Shown here: positions 16,672-24,672 of the stretch, in pieces
Layout of the letters: each line of letters starts with the position of its first letter
Numbering within the stretch: position 1 is the first letter of the stretch
Source: Saprospiraceae bacterium
Lineage (GTDB): Bacteria; Bacteroidota; Bacteroidia; Chitinophagales; Saprospiraceae
Assembly: GCA_026129545.1 (NCBI GenBank)
Contig: JAHCHX010000001.1
Location: forward strand, 991,501 to 1,055,500
Length of the DNA stretch: 64,000 bases
Direction: 5' to 3'
The notes under the pieces: generated by a model
What the model was told of the DNA's origin: nothing
Seen by the model: only the letters and a program-made list of their open reading frames with translations
The model's database searches: none
Program-made: the position numbers and the translations under genes

Positions 16672-16689
16672 GTGTCGCATAGTCCACGC

Positions 16690-17742
16690 CTAACGAAATC
16701 CCGCATTTATTTTTTCGAGCGCTTCGCTGCCGGGGCAAAGTTCTTTTTCGCCCAGCGCGTTCAGCGGTTTTTTTACCGTGTTCAAAATATGGTGCAAGTC
16801 AGGCGCGTGGGTATCAATAAAAATCAGCCCGGTCAGTATTTCGCCTGTCGTTTTGGCCTCATAAAGCTTGTTCATGGCCGAATGGCGGTCGAGCGGGTTC
16901 CAGTCTTTTGCCAACTTGCTCAATTGAATCACCGAGCCATCGTGCAGTGGCACGGTGACGGAGTTTCCCTCATCGTAGCGGGTAGTGATTTCTGTCATAA
17001 TCGGCACAAAATCAATGGCTCCCGTCGTTTCGATGTGTTCCCGTGTGTAGTCGTACGACTTGGTGGAGCCGGGGTTGTTGTTAAAAGTGACGCAAGGCGA
17101 AATCACGTCAATCAGCGCAAAACCCGGGTGCGACATCGCGGCTTTGATGAGTGGAATCAACTGCTCTTTGTCGCCGGAAAAACTGCGGGCAATGAAGGTC
17201 GCGCCCAATTCCAGCGCCAGCCCGGCCATGTCAATGGCTTGGTACATATTGGCCGCGCCCGATTTGCTGACCGAACCCACGTCCGCCGTTGCCGAATCCT
17301 GTCCTTTTGTGAGGCCGTAGCAGCCGTTGTTCATAATGATATAGGTGACGTTCAGGTTGCGGCGAATCGCGTGGACGAACTGCCCCATCCCGATGGAAGC
17401 CGAGTCGCCGTCGCCCGACACGCCGATGTAGAGCAGGTCGCGGTTGGCGAGGTTGGCACCCGTGGCGACGGAGGGCATCCGCCCGTGTACCGAGTTGAAA
17501 CCATGCGAGTTAGCCAAAAAATAAGTCGGCGTTTTCGACGAGCAGCCGATGCCAGAGAGCTTGGCTACCTTATGCGGCTCGACGGCCATTTCAAAACAAG
17601 CCTGTATGATGGCGCCGCTCACCGAGTCGTGGCCACAGCCTGCGCAAAGCGTGGAGAGCGCCCCTTCGTAGAACTTTTTGGTGTAGCCCAGCGCGTTTTT
17701 GGGCGAATCGGGGTGACGGAACGTGGGTCGGACGAATGTCAT
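16690..17742 (-). CDS. korB: 2-oxoacid:ferredoxin oxidoreductase, beta (TPP-binding) subunit
   Basis: 350 residues. LCAGCGHDSVSGAIIQA near residue 34 is the conserved beginning of the beta chain, GIGCSSKTPTYF near 65, and GVSGDGDSASIGMGQFVHAI with YIIMNNGCYGLTKGQDS form the thiamine diphosphate site (GDGD..N..NNxxYGxTxGQ). Together with korA it converts 2-oxoglutarate (or another 2-oxoacid) plus CoA to acyl-CoA, reducing ferredoxin. It follows korA by 126 bp on the same strand, with a hairpin in the gap. Confidence 0.9.
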   Translation of the reverse strand: MTFVRPTFRHPDSPKNALGYTKKFYEGALSTLCAGCGHDSVSGAIIQACFEMAVEPHKVAKLSGIGCSSKTPTYFLANSHGFNSVHGRMPSVATGANLANRDLLYIGVSGDGDSASIGMGQFVHAIRRNLNVTYIIMNNGCYGLTKGQDSATADVGSVSKSGAANMYQAIDMAGLALELGATFIARSFSGDKEQLIPLIKAAMSHPGFALIDVISPCVTFNNNPGSTKSYDYTREHIETTGAIDFVPIMTEITTRYDEGNSVTVPLHDGSVIQLSKLAKDWNPLDRHSAMNKLYEAKTTGEILTGLIFIDTHAPDLHHILNTVKKPLNALGEKELCPGSEALEKINAGFR

Positions 17743-17795
17743 AATTTATTGTGGATGTGGGTATTCGTGGATTTGGTGAGTTGGAATTCAGATTT

Positions 17796-17860
17796 AACAC
17801 AGAGGCGCGGAGCACACAGAGTTAAAAATAAAATCTCTGTGTCCTCCGTGTCTCTGTGTT
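17796..17860. repeat. Long imperfect hairpin between korA and korB
   Basis: AACACAGAGGCGCGGAG pairs imperfectly with the CCGTGTCTCTGTGTT end of the element, giving a 65-bp fold-back rich in CTCTGTG words. Elements of this composition recur in Bacteroidota intergenic DNA. It could set the ratio of korA to korB transcript. Confidence 0.6.
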
Positions 17861-17868
17861 TGAAATTA

Positions 17869-19749
17869 TTACTCCTCCACTTCCGAATCACTCGGAGGCG
17901 CGGCCTCATGTTCTGCAAAAGCGGGCGACAGTTTTCCCAACAGGCTTTTGTAAATCTGCTGGCGAATCGTTTCCGCCGTGATGGGGAAGCCATCGTAGTT
18001 GAGAATGGGCACCAATTTGGTCGGGTTGACATCCAATTCGTTCATCAACAGGGTTCTGAATTGCGCGTCGCGGTTTTGCTCCACCACATAGACGCGCTCG
18101 TGTTGTCGAATGAATTTTCTGACATCCTCGTTGAAAGGAAACGCCTTGATGCGCATCGCATCGAGCGTGATGCCTTGTTCGGCCAACAACTCCTGCGCTT
18201 CCAATGCTGCGTAAGTAGTGGTGCCAAAGAAAATCACGCCGAATGCATTCTGTTTCTCTTCTTGATAAAATTCAGGGCCTGGCACATATTGTTTGGTGGT
18301 CTCCCATTTCTTCAACAGCCTGTCCACGTTGCGGACGTATGCGGCACCCTCTTCGGTGTAAGTGGCATACTCGTCGCGCGAAGTGCCGCGAGTGAAAAAA
18401 GAGCCTTTCGTGGGGTGGGTGCCGGGGATGGTGCGCCAAGTGATGCCGTCACCGTCAACGTCCAAGTAGCGTCCGTAGCGTTCGCCCATGTTTTCCAACT
18501 CTTCTGCTGTCAGCACTTTGCCTCGGTCGTACACGCGGCTGTCATCCCATTCGAGCGGGGGTGACATATTGTCGTTCATGCCGAGGTCGAGGTCGGTCAT
18601 CACGATGACGGGTGTTTGCAGGCGTTCGGCTAAGTCGAAGGCATCCGCCGTGAAGTCGAAACACTCTTTCGGGGTGCTGGGGAACAGCAAAACCTGCTTG
18701 GTGTCGCCGTGCGAAGCATACGCAGCCGACAGAATATCAGACTGTTGTGTTCGCGTGGGCATTCCGGTGGAGGGGCCGCTGCGCTGCACGTCAATCAGCA
18801 CCGTCGGGATTTCGGCAAAATATGCCAGTCCCAAAAACTCGCTCATCAGCGACACGCCAGGGCCGCTAGTGGCCGTGAACGAGCGCGCGCCGTTCCAGTT
18901 CGCGCCGATGACGACGCCGATGGCGGCCAGTTCGTCCTCTGCCTGCACGATAGCGAATTTGTTTTGCCCCGTTTCCGGGTCCACGCGGAGTTTTTTGGCG
19001 TATTTGCCAAAAGCATCGGCCAGGGAGGTGGAAGGCGTGATGGGATACCAGGCCAGCACCGTCGCGCCGGCATAGACCGCGCCGAGGCCGCAAGCCGTGT
19101 TGCCGTCGAGCATTATCCAGTCACCCACCTTGTCGCGGCGTTCGAGCCGGAGGCCGAGCGGGCATTGGAAATGTTCTTTGGCGTATTGGAAACCCATGTC
19201 CAAAGCCTCGAAGTTGGCGGTGACGAGTTTTTCTTTGCCTTTGAATTTTTCCGTTATAATGCCGTGCAACACAGGCACTTCGATGTCGAGCAAAGCCGCG
19301 AGCGTACCCACATACACCATGTTTTTCAGCAACTGGCGCTGGCGCGGGTCGGCGAATTTGTCCATGCACATCTGCATCATCGGCACGCCGAGGTAGTGGA
19401 TGTCGTCGCGGATGAATTCCTTGTGCAGTTCCTTCGTGTTGTCGTAGATGAAGTAGCCCTTGGGCCGCACGGCTGCGATGTCTTTGGGCATACTTTGCGG
19501 GTTCACGCAGACCATAATGTCTATGCCTTCGCGGCGGCCGAGATAGCCTTTTTCGCTGACGCGCACCTCGTACCATGTGGGCAAACCCTGAATGTTCGAC
19601 GGAAAAATGTTTTTGGGCGACACGGGGATACCCATGCGGAAAATGGCTTTGGCGAACATATCGTTCGCGCTGGCCGAGCCGGTGCCGTTGACGTTGGCGA
19701 AACGGACTACGAAGTCGTTGAGTGCGGTGAGGTGATTATTGGTGGCCAT
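17869..19749 (-). CDS. korA: 2-oxoacid:ferredoxin oxidoreductase, fused gamma-alpha subunit
   Basis: 626 residues. The N-terminal ~190 residues are the gamma domain (FVVRFANVNGTGSASANDMF, the glycine loop), and the rest is the pyrimidine-binding alpha domain with GNTACGLGAVYAGATVLAWY, TSGPGVSLMSEFLGLAYFAE and RSGPSTGMPTRTQQSD. This gamma-alpha fusion is the usual form in Bacteroidota. ATG at 19749 was preferred to the upstream one at 19767, because it immediately precedes the conserved region. The start lies next to the stop of a broken HNH gene, so promoter sequence must lie within that decayed DNA. Confidence 0.9.
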   Translation of the reverse strand: MATNNHLTALNDFVVRFANVNGTGSASANDMFAKAIFRMGIPVSPKNIFPSNIQGLPTWYEVRVSEKGYLGRREGIDIMVCVNPQSMPKDIAAVRPKGYFIYDNTKELHKEFIRDDIHYLGVPMMQMCMDKFADPRQRQLLKNMVYVGTLAALLDIEVPVLHGIITEKFKGKEKLVTANFEALDMGFQYAKEHFQCPLGLRLERRDKVGDWIMLDGNTACGLGAVYAGATVLAWYPITPSTSLADAFGKYAKKLRVDPETGQNKFAIVQAEDELAAIGVVIGANWNGARSFTATSGPGVSLMSEFLGLAYFAEIPTVLIDVQRSGPSTGMPTRTQQSDILSAAYASHGDTKQVLLFPSTPKECFDFTADAFDLAERLQTPVIVMTDLDLGMNDNMSPPLEWDDSRVYDRGKVLTAEELENMGERYGRYLDVDGDGITWRTIPGTHPTKGSFFTRGTSRDEYATYTEEGAAYVRNVDRLLKKWETTKQYVPGPEFYQEEKQNAFGVIFFGTTTYAALEAQELLAEQGITLDAMRIKAFPFNEDVRKFIRQHERVYVVEQNRDAQFRTLLMNELDVNPTKLVPILNYDGFPITAETIRQQIYKSLLGKLSPAFAEHEAAPPSDSEVEE

Positions 19750-19998
19750 TTTATTTTTGGTTTGCAATCAAGTCCTTTATTTTAGTCATTGTCAACCAAG
19801 GTCTTTTTCGATGAATCATTTTATGACAATTTGAACAGAGTAAGGCAATGTCTTCAATCTGTGTTTGTGTTTGTTCGTTTTCAATCTCACTTAATGGCAG
19901 GGTATGATGTGCTTCAATGTAATCTTCTCCGACCTTACCGTATACTTGTTGGAAATCAAAGCCACAAATCTGGCAAAACAATCTTCCATTTTTTCTTT

Positions 19999-20118
19999 TA
20001 TACCTCGCGCCGCCAAGTTTTCAGCATCGTCTAGGGTAACGTTTACTAAACTTTTGAAGTTTAGTAAACGTGATCTCATCCTTCCAACCATGCTGAAAAC
20101 TTGGCGGCACGAGGTATA
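19999..20118. mobile_element. 120-bp nested fold-back element (MITE-like), copy 1
   Basis: Outer ends TATACCTCG.GCCGCCAAG and its complement form about 28-bp terminal inverted repeats with one mismatch; the centre is a perfect 15-bp-arm palindrome (ACGTTTACTAAACTT, loop TTG). TA stands at both outer ends as an apparent target duplication, as for IS630/Tc1-type insertion. It carries no gene. It is identical over 120 bp to the copy at 20273-20392, same orientation. Confidence 0.85.
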
Positions 20119-20272
20119 AACTCTTTCTTCGCCAATCTTGCAACTCTAATTAAAAATGCCCCTTCGTATGGTTTTTCGTTCGCCCACTGATGAAAACTAG
20201 AAATACTTTCACCCTCAATAAGTATCTATTCGACGGCATACTTTGGTTGAAAAAGTGTTTCACTTGCAAGGA

Positions 20273-20392
20273 TATACCTCGCGCCGCCAAGTTTTCAGCA
20301 TCGTCTAGGGTAACGTTTACTAAACTTTTGAAGTTTAGTAAACGTGATCTCATCCTTCCAACCATGCTGAAAACTTGGCGGCACGAGGTATA
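20273..20392. mobile_element. 120-bp nested fold-back element (MITE-like), copy 2
   Basis: Identical in sequence and orientation to the copy at 19999-20118, 154 bp away, and inserted near the 5' end of the same HNH gene. The identity suggests recent insertion or gene conversion. No cognate transposase is in the window. Confidence 0.85.
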
Positions 20393-20437
20393 ATTAGTCT
20401 CAGATTTTTTGCTTCTTGAATGGTCATAGTTTTATTA

Positions 20438-20490
20438 TTTTGCCGTTGTTGGCATCCCGCCAATCAACACTTCGCGTGAGTGGCGGGGTA
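20438..20490. repeat. ~53-bp repeat with GC-rich stem, copy 1
   Basis: TTTTGCCGTTGTTGGCATCC, then CCCGCCA and TGGCGGG arms around ACTTCGCGTGAG. Copy 2 lies at 20711-20764. It stands between the HNH gene start and the end of the PIN fragment. Confidence 0.65.
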
Positions 20491-20494
20491 TAAT

Positions 20495-20709
20495 TCACAC
20501 AGGATTCACCAGAACCAGCCCTTGTATGTGTGAAACATCATTGATATTGCGGGTGTTAAGTTCGAGGTTATTCAGCAAAGCGGTCGCTGCTACGATTGAA
20601 TCTCCCAAGGACATTTTCTTTGATTGCCGCAGCAGAATGGCTTGGTCGAGCACATCAGTCGTGACCCATTGACCAAAGTTTTTTACAAAAATAGGCTGTG
20701 TTTGAGATT
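20495..20709 (-). pseudogene. PIN-domain (VapC-like) toxin gene, 5' part missing
   Basis: An open stretch of about 71 codons with no start codon of its own reads as the C-terminal half of a PIN domain: WVTTDVLDQAILLRQSKKMS, LGDSIVAATALLNNLELNTR and NINDVSHIQGLVLVNPV, with the conserved Asp of GD and the TRN block. Its upstream side stops at the repeat copy at 20711-20764, so the N-terminal part including the first catalytic Asp has been lost. No antitoxin gene remains beside it. Confidence 0.75.
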
Positions 20710-20710
20710 G

Positions 20711-20764
20711 TTTTTTGCCGTTGTTGGCGTCCCGCCGACAATACTTCGCGTGAGTGGCCGCGCG
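20711..20764. repeat. ~53-bp repeat with GC-rich stem, copy 2
   Basis: TTTTTTGCCGTTGTTGGCGT, then CCCGCC, ACTTCGCGTGAGTGGC: the same order as the copy at 20438-20490. It sits exactly where the PIN gene loses its 5' half. Confidence 0.6.
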
Positions 20765-20792
20765 TGGTTTCAGGTTTTTCAGGGCAAGAATT

Positions 20793-21023
20793 TCAAACTG
20801 CCTGCAAGCGCAACACTTCCACGTCCACGCCTTTTTCCATCGCTTGTTTCACTTCGGCTTCCACTCGCAGGGCGGTTTCTGTCGAGAGAAAATAATGCCC
20901 GCAGTGGTCGCACACCCGAGCAGGCACGTCGCGGATGGCGATGAAAAAGTTGCCCTTTTCATGCGTCACGGTCACTTTGCCGGGGTGGAGGCTGCCTTTA
21001 TTGCACATTACACAGGTTGTCAT
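20793..21023 (-). CDS. YgiT-type zinc finger protein (MqsA N-terminal-like)
   Basis: 76 residues from the ATG at 21023. Two CxxC pairs (C4/C7 and C38/C41) with VPARVCDHCGHYFLS make the YgiT/MqsA-type zinc ribbon; the C-terminal half is a helical tail (EAEVKQAMEKGVDVEVLRLQ) and lacks the HTH of full MqsA. It begins just after the DUF4258 gene, the usual pairing, so it probably acts as the antitoxin-like partner. Upstream codons to 21080 are not conserved and overlap the partner. Confidence 0.82.
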   Translation of the reverse strand: MTTCVMCNKGSLHPGKVTVTHEKGNFFIAIRDVPARVCDHCGHYFLSTETALRVEAEVKQAMEKGVDVEVLRLQAV

Positions 21024-21027
21024 AGTT

Positions 21028-21312
21028 TTAATTTTTTCTGGTTTTGAAATCTTCGTTCCAAACGGCTGGGTCAGGGACATACACCGTGACCAGCCAACAT
21101 TCCTCTGTCACTTCGTCTCTTGCTACCACAACGTGGAGCGGTTCCCCTTTCGAGAAACCCAAGAGCAAAAAGCACGGATGAGGTTTTGTGTCAGTGTATT
21201 TCGCAATAACCTCGCCGCGCTTTACAACTTCGATTGCATCTGCCAAGTTCAATCCTCTGTCGAGGGATTTTTTCAAGGCATGGCGCGATATTTCGATGTT
21301 TTCACAGTGCAT
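21028..21312 (-). CDS. DUF4258 protein, probable toxin partner of the YgiT-type zinc finger
   Basis: 94 residues with ISRHALKKSLDRGL at the start, VVKRGEVIAKYTDTKPHPCF in the middle and PLHVVVARDEVTEECWLVTV near the end, which is the DUF4258 fold (a BECR/RelE-like or MqsR-like small toxin group). It precedes the zinc-finger gene with 4 bp between them. This is a two-gene unit typical of a toxin-antitoxin system; toxicity is inferred from the arrangement and not shown. Confidence 0.8.
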   Translation of the reverse strand: MHCENIEISRHALKKSLDRGLNLADAIEVVKRGEVIAKYTDTKPHPCFLLLGFSKGEPLHVVVARDEVTEECWLVTVYVPDPAVWNEDFKTRKN

Positions 21313-21329
21313 GGTTATTTTGCTTTAGG

Positions 21330-21827
21330 CTAAACACAGTTTTTTCGACTCTTAAACACCTGCTGCGCCACCACCAAACACATCCCAAATGTAATCGAAA
21401 CATCCGCAGCGTTGAAAATCCCTGTTCGGAAAAAGCCAAATTGGATGAACATGAAATCCGTCACGGAGCCGTACACAATCCGGTCGAAGATGTTGCCAAT
21501 GCCGCCGCCCACCATGCAACAAAGTCCGAAAATCGCCCACTTGCCGGGGTTGTGCGCGAAAAGCCAAAAGAACATCATCAGTAAAGTCACCGAAGGTATT
21601 GCCGTGAGCAACAGGCTTTTGGCCAGCGGCGACAGTGAATCGCCAAGACTGAGAAACGCGCCGGAATTTTCCACTTTTGTCAATACGACGTGTTCGCCCA
21701 AAACTTGGATGTCTTCATGGTCTTCAAGGTTTTCCCGGACGACCGCCTTGGAGATTTGGTCGCAACCGATGTTAACGGAAACGACTAAAATAATAGCGGC
21801 GTAATGGAGTATTTTGTTGATTTTCAT
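21330..21827 (-). CDS. lspA: Lipoprotein signal peptidase (signal peptidase II)
   Basis: 165 residues, four membrane helices. Catalytic aspartates are visible in GGGIGNIFDRIVYGSVTDFM and IFNAADVSITFGM, and NSGAFLSLGDSL matches the conserved N-x-GxxF block. It removes signal peptides from prolipoproteins after lipid attachment, and the envelope lipoproteins seen elsewhere here would be clients. One unusual point is VNIGCDQISKAVVRE near the N-terminus, where the Cys-Asp replaces the common LDQxTK form. The ATG at 21827 gives the normal length; it follows the FAD-dependent oxidoreductase by 25 bp and may be co-transcribed. Confidence 0.9.
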   Translation of the reverse strand: MKINKILHYAAIILVVSVNIGCDQISKAVVRENLEDHEDIQVLGEHVVLTKVENSGAFLSLGDSLSPLAKSLLLTAIPSVTLLMMFFWLFAHNPGKWAIFGLCCMVGGGIGNIFDRIVYGSVTDFMFIQFGFFRTGIFNAADVSITFGMCLVVAQQVFKSRKNCV

Positions 21828-21852
21828 GTACTTGACTTTTTTAGAAAGGACA

Positions 21853-23643
21853 TTACGCATACTCCAACTCTCCCGCCTTCGCCACGCTGTACAGATACTT
21901 CTGCATATCCCAGGCCGCCGTCGGGCAACGCTCGGCGCAAAGGCCGCAGTGGAGGCACACGTTTTCGTCTTTCACCATCACGCGCTTGGTCGGCAGTTCG
22001 TCGGACACATAAAGGTCTTGGGAAAGTTCGTGTGCCGGGGCACTGAGTCGGGTGCGCAAGTCGGCTTCTTCGCCATTTTCGGTAAACGTGATGCAAGCCG
22101 TCGGGCAGATATCCACGCAGGCGTCGCACTCGATGCAGCGATTGGTGGTGAAAACGGTCTGCACGTCGCAGTTCAGGCAGCGTTGGGCTTCCTTAAAACC
22201 CATTTCTTTGTCAAAACCCAGTTCGACTTCCATCCGGCGGTCTTTCAGCGTTTTGGATTTATCGGCGTGGGGAACTTTGAACCTCAAATCGGGCGCAACC
22301 GCGCTGTCGTACATCCATTCGTGGATGCCCATTTTCTGGTGAATCAGGTTGGTACGCGGAGCGGGACGCGCCATGATGAGGTCTTCGCCCTGACAAAAAA
22401 GGTCAATCGAAACGGCGGCCTGATGGCCTTGCGCAACGGCAGTGATGACGTTTTTCGGCCCCATTGCTGAGTCGCCGCCAAAGAAAACTTCCGGGCGCGT
22501 GGACTGGAAAGTCGTTTTGTCCAAAACCGGGACCTCCCACTTATCGAACTGAATTCCTAAATCCCGTTCAATCCAGGGAAAAGCATTTTCCTGACCGACA
22601 GCAATCAGAACATCGTCGGCTTCAAAAAACACGTCGGGTTCGCCGCTTGGCACGAGCGAGCGGCGGCCGTTTTCGTCGTACACGGCTTTTACTTTTTCAA
22701 ATTTCATCCCTACCAATTTGCCGTTTTCCACGACAAATTCTTTCGGAACGTGATTCTCGTAAATCGGAATGTCTTCATGCACAGCGTCTTCGATTTCCCA
22801 CGGCGAGGCTTTCATTTCCTTGCGCGGGCTGCGTACGACGACTTTCACATCTTCGCCGCCGAGCCGCCGTGAGGTGCGGCAGCAGTCCATCGCCGTGTTG
22901 CCGCCGCCGAGTACGATGACTTTTTTACCTATTTTATTGGTGTGCTCGAAAGCGACGTTTGCCAAAAACTCGATGCCGATTTGGATGTTCGATGCGCCTT
23001 CTTTTCTGCCGGGCAGGTCGGCCAAGTCGCGCCCACGCGGTGCGCCTGTGCCGACGAAAATCGCATCGTAACCCATGCCCAGCATCTCGCGCATACTGGA
23101 AACGTAGGTCTTGAAATGGGTGTGGATGCCCATGTCCAAGATGAACCCAACTTCTTCATCCAGTACCTCTTGGGGCAAACGAAACGATGGAATCTGGCTG
23201 CGCATCATGCCGCCGCCGAGCTCCTGTTCGTCGTACAGATGGATTTCGTAGCCCAACGGCGCGAGGTCGCGGGCGACGGTGAGCGAGGCCGGGCCGCCGC
23301 CGATGAGGGCGATTTTTTTGCCGTTGGGTGGAAACGGGCCTTGCGGCATGAGCGATTTGACCTCGCCTTTGAAGTCAGCGGCCACGCGCTTGAGCCGGCA
23401 GATGGCGACTGGCTCTTCTTCCACGCGACCGCGTCGGCAGGCGGGCTCGCAGGGGCGGTCGCAGGTGCGACCCAACACGCCAGGGAAGACGTTGGATTCC
23501 CAATTTATCATGTACGCCTCGGTGTAGCGTTCAGCAGCGATGAGCCGGATGTATTCCGGCACAGGCGTATGCGCTGGGCAAGCATACTGGCAATCAACGA
23601 CTTTGTGAAAGTATTCCGGGTCTTTTATGTTGGTCGGCTGCAT
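21853..23643 (-). CDS. GltD-like FAD oxidoreductase with C-terminal ferredoxin domain
   Basis: 596 residues. CQYACPAHTPVPEYIRLI with CDRPCEPACRRG gives the N-terminal 4Fe-4S region of the glutamate-synthase small-subunit family; ALIGGGPASLTVARDLAPLG is the FAD loop and VIVLGGGNTAMDCCRTSRRL the NAD(P)H loop. The C-terminal part has CIECDACVDICPTACI and CLHCGLCAERCPTAAW, two ferredoxin-type 4Fe-4S sites. It probably moves electrons between NAD(P)H and ferredoxin. Its neighbourhood with korA/korB suggests that it works with that enzyme, now separated from it by the decay island. Confidence 0.88.
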   Translation of the reverse strand: MQPTNIKDPEYFHKVVDCQYACPAHTPVPEYIRLIAAERYTEAYMINWESNVFPGVLGRTCDRPCEPACRRGRVEEEPVAICRLKRVAADFKGEVKSLMPQGPFPPNGKKIALIGGGPASLTVARDLAPLGYEIHLYDEQELGGGMMRSQIPSFRLPQEVLDEEVGFILDMGIHTHFKTYVSSMREMLGMGYDAIFVGTGAPRGRDLADLPGRKEGASNIQIGIEFLANVAFEHTNKIGKKVIVLGGGNTAMDCCRTSRRLGGEDVKVVVRSPRKEMKASPWEIEDAVHEDIPIYENHVPKEFVVENGKLVGMKFEKVKAVYDENGRRSLVPSGEPDVFFEADDVLIAVGQENAFPWIERDLGIQFDKWEVPVLDKTTFQSTRPEVFFGGDSAMGPKNVITAVAQGHQAAVSIDLFCQGEDLIMARPAPRTNLIHQKMGIHEWMYDSAVAPDLRFKVPHADKSKTLKDRRMEVELGFDKEMGFKEAQRCLNCDVQTVFTTNRCIECDACVDICPTACITFTENGEEADLRTRLSAPAHELSQDLYVSDELPTKRVMVKDENVCLHCGLCAERCPTAAWDMQKYLYSVAKAGELEYA

Positions 23644-23929
23644 GACGACGGGTTTGTTTTTATGGATAGGATTTACACGATTGACGGGTTTTTGATTTTT
23701 GAAATCCGGGCGGGTAAATATATGCCGACGTTTATTATTCCAACCAATAAAGATGCGGGGTAAAAATTTTCAAAGGCTCGTTTTGGCAGTATGACGTTTT
23801 GGCGACAAATCGCGCAAGTTGGTAAGTTTATGGTCGTAATGGTTTTTCCGAAAATCCATCCGGGCGAATAAGCGTACCTTCGCCCAGCTTTTCCACTCAG
23901 CCAAGACACTTTTCTGCAAATAAACACCT

Positions 23930-24577
23930 ATGATTGAACTACTTACCCAATTTTTGGACTTCATCCGACACCTCGACGTTCACCTCGAAAACATCATGCG
24001 GGAGTACGAACTCGCCACTTACCTGATATTGGCCCTGATTATTTTTTGCGAAACGGGGCTTGTGGTCACGCCGTTTCTTCCGGGCGATTCGCTGCTATTT
24101 GCGGCGGGGGCGATAACCGCCAAAACCGGTATCCTGAACGTGTGGCTGCTGATACCGCTCCTTTTTATGGCGGCTATTCTGGGCGACAATACCAATTATT
24201 TTTTCGGACGGTTTCTTGGTGACAAGGTGTTTACACGCGACTATTGGTTTTTGAAGCGGAAATACATTGACAAGACGCAGGAATTTTACGAAAAATATGG
24301 TGGGAGAACACTGGTGATAGCGCGGTTTGTGCCGATAGTGCGCACGTTCGCGCCCTTTGTGGCGGGCGTTGGCAAGATGGAGTATCGCCGTTTCATTGGC
24401 TATTGTATCGGCGGTGGTATTCTGTGGGTCACAAGCCTTACGCTGGCTGGCTACTTTTTTGGTCAGATACCGATTGTGAAGAACAATTTTGAAATTGTGG
24501 TATTCGGCATTATCGGCATTTCGGTGCTCCCGATAATTGTGGAGTTCGCACGAGCAAAGTTTGGCAAAAAAGAATGA
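23930..24577 (+). CDS. DedA-family membrane protein
   Basis: 215 residues with five or so membrane helices. ALIIFCETGLVVTPFLPGDS is the conserved E-x-G...F-x-PG-x block, GDNTNYFFGRFLGDKV follows, and FVPIVRTFAPFVAGVGKMEY holds the conserved Arg and Gly-rich pair. DedA proteins are candidate flippases for undecaprenyl phosphate and related lipids in the inner membrane. The upstream 286-bp gap (23644-23929), shared with the divergent reductase gene, holds no other gene that I can support; GTACCTTCG at 23872-23879 vaguely resembles a -7 element. Confidence 0.9.
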   Translation: MIELLTQFLDFIRHLDVHLENIMREYELATYLILALIIFCETGLVVTPFLPGDSLLFAAGAITAKTGILNVWLLIPLLFMAAILGDNTNYFFGRFLGDKVFTRDYWFLKRKYIDKTQEFYEKYGGRTLVIARFVPIVRTFAPFVAGVGKMEYRRFIGYCIGGGILWVTSLTLAGYFFGQIPIVKNNFEIVVFGIIGISVLPIIVEFARAKFGKKE

Positions 24578-24672
24578 GCATGATTGATGTTTTTGATTTC
24601 ATAAATGGATTGAGATTTCAATCATGCTGAAAAATGTGGTGAGGCTAAGAATATGGCCGCCAAATACATAAG

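Larger units (their letters stand above)
19751..20427 (-). pseudogene. HNH endonuclease gene disrupted by two fold-back elements and a stop codon
   Basis: The gene starts at 20427 (MTIQEAKNLRL), is broken by the element at 20273-20392, resumes (ILASETLFQPKYAVE, then an in-frame TAG, then ILIEGESISSFHQWANEKPY), is broken again at 19999-20118, and resumes as KRKNGRLFCQICGFDFQQVY with EAHHTLPLSEI and LLCSNCHKMIH, the HNH zinc-finger core. Taking out each element with one copy of its TA target restores the reading frame at both places. The HNH end alone is still open (from about 19998 to 19751) and could in principle be translated from a TTG at 19981. Function lost is probably a stand-alone HNH nuclease of the restriction type. 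Confidence 0.8.

Noticed and set aside
16672..18564. A 630-codon plus-strand frame opposite korB and the end of korA
   Set aside because: The minus strand carries unmistakable thiamine-enzyme motifs; the plus frame has only biased composition and no domain.
23673..23964. Minus-strand frames in the gap between the FAD oxidoreductase and dedA genes
   Set aside because: They overlap one another in different frames and extend into the dedA start; no family motif is visible.
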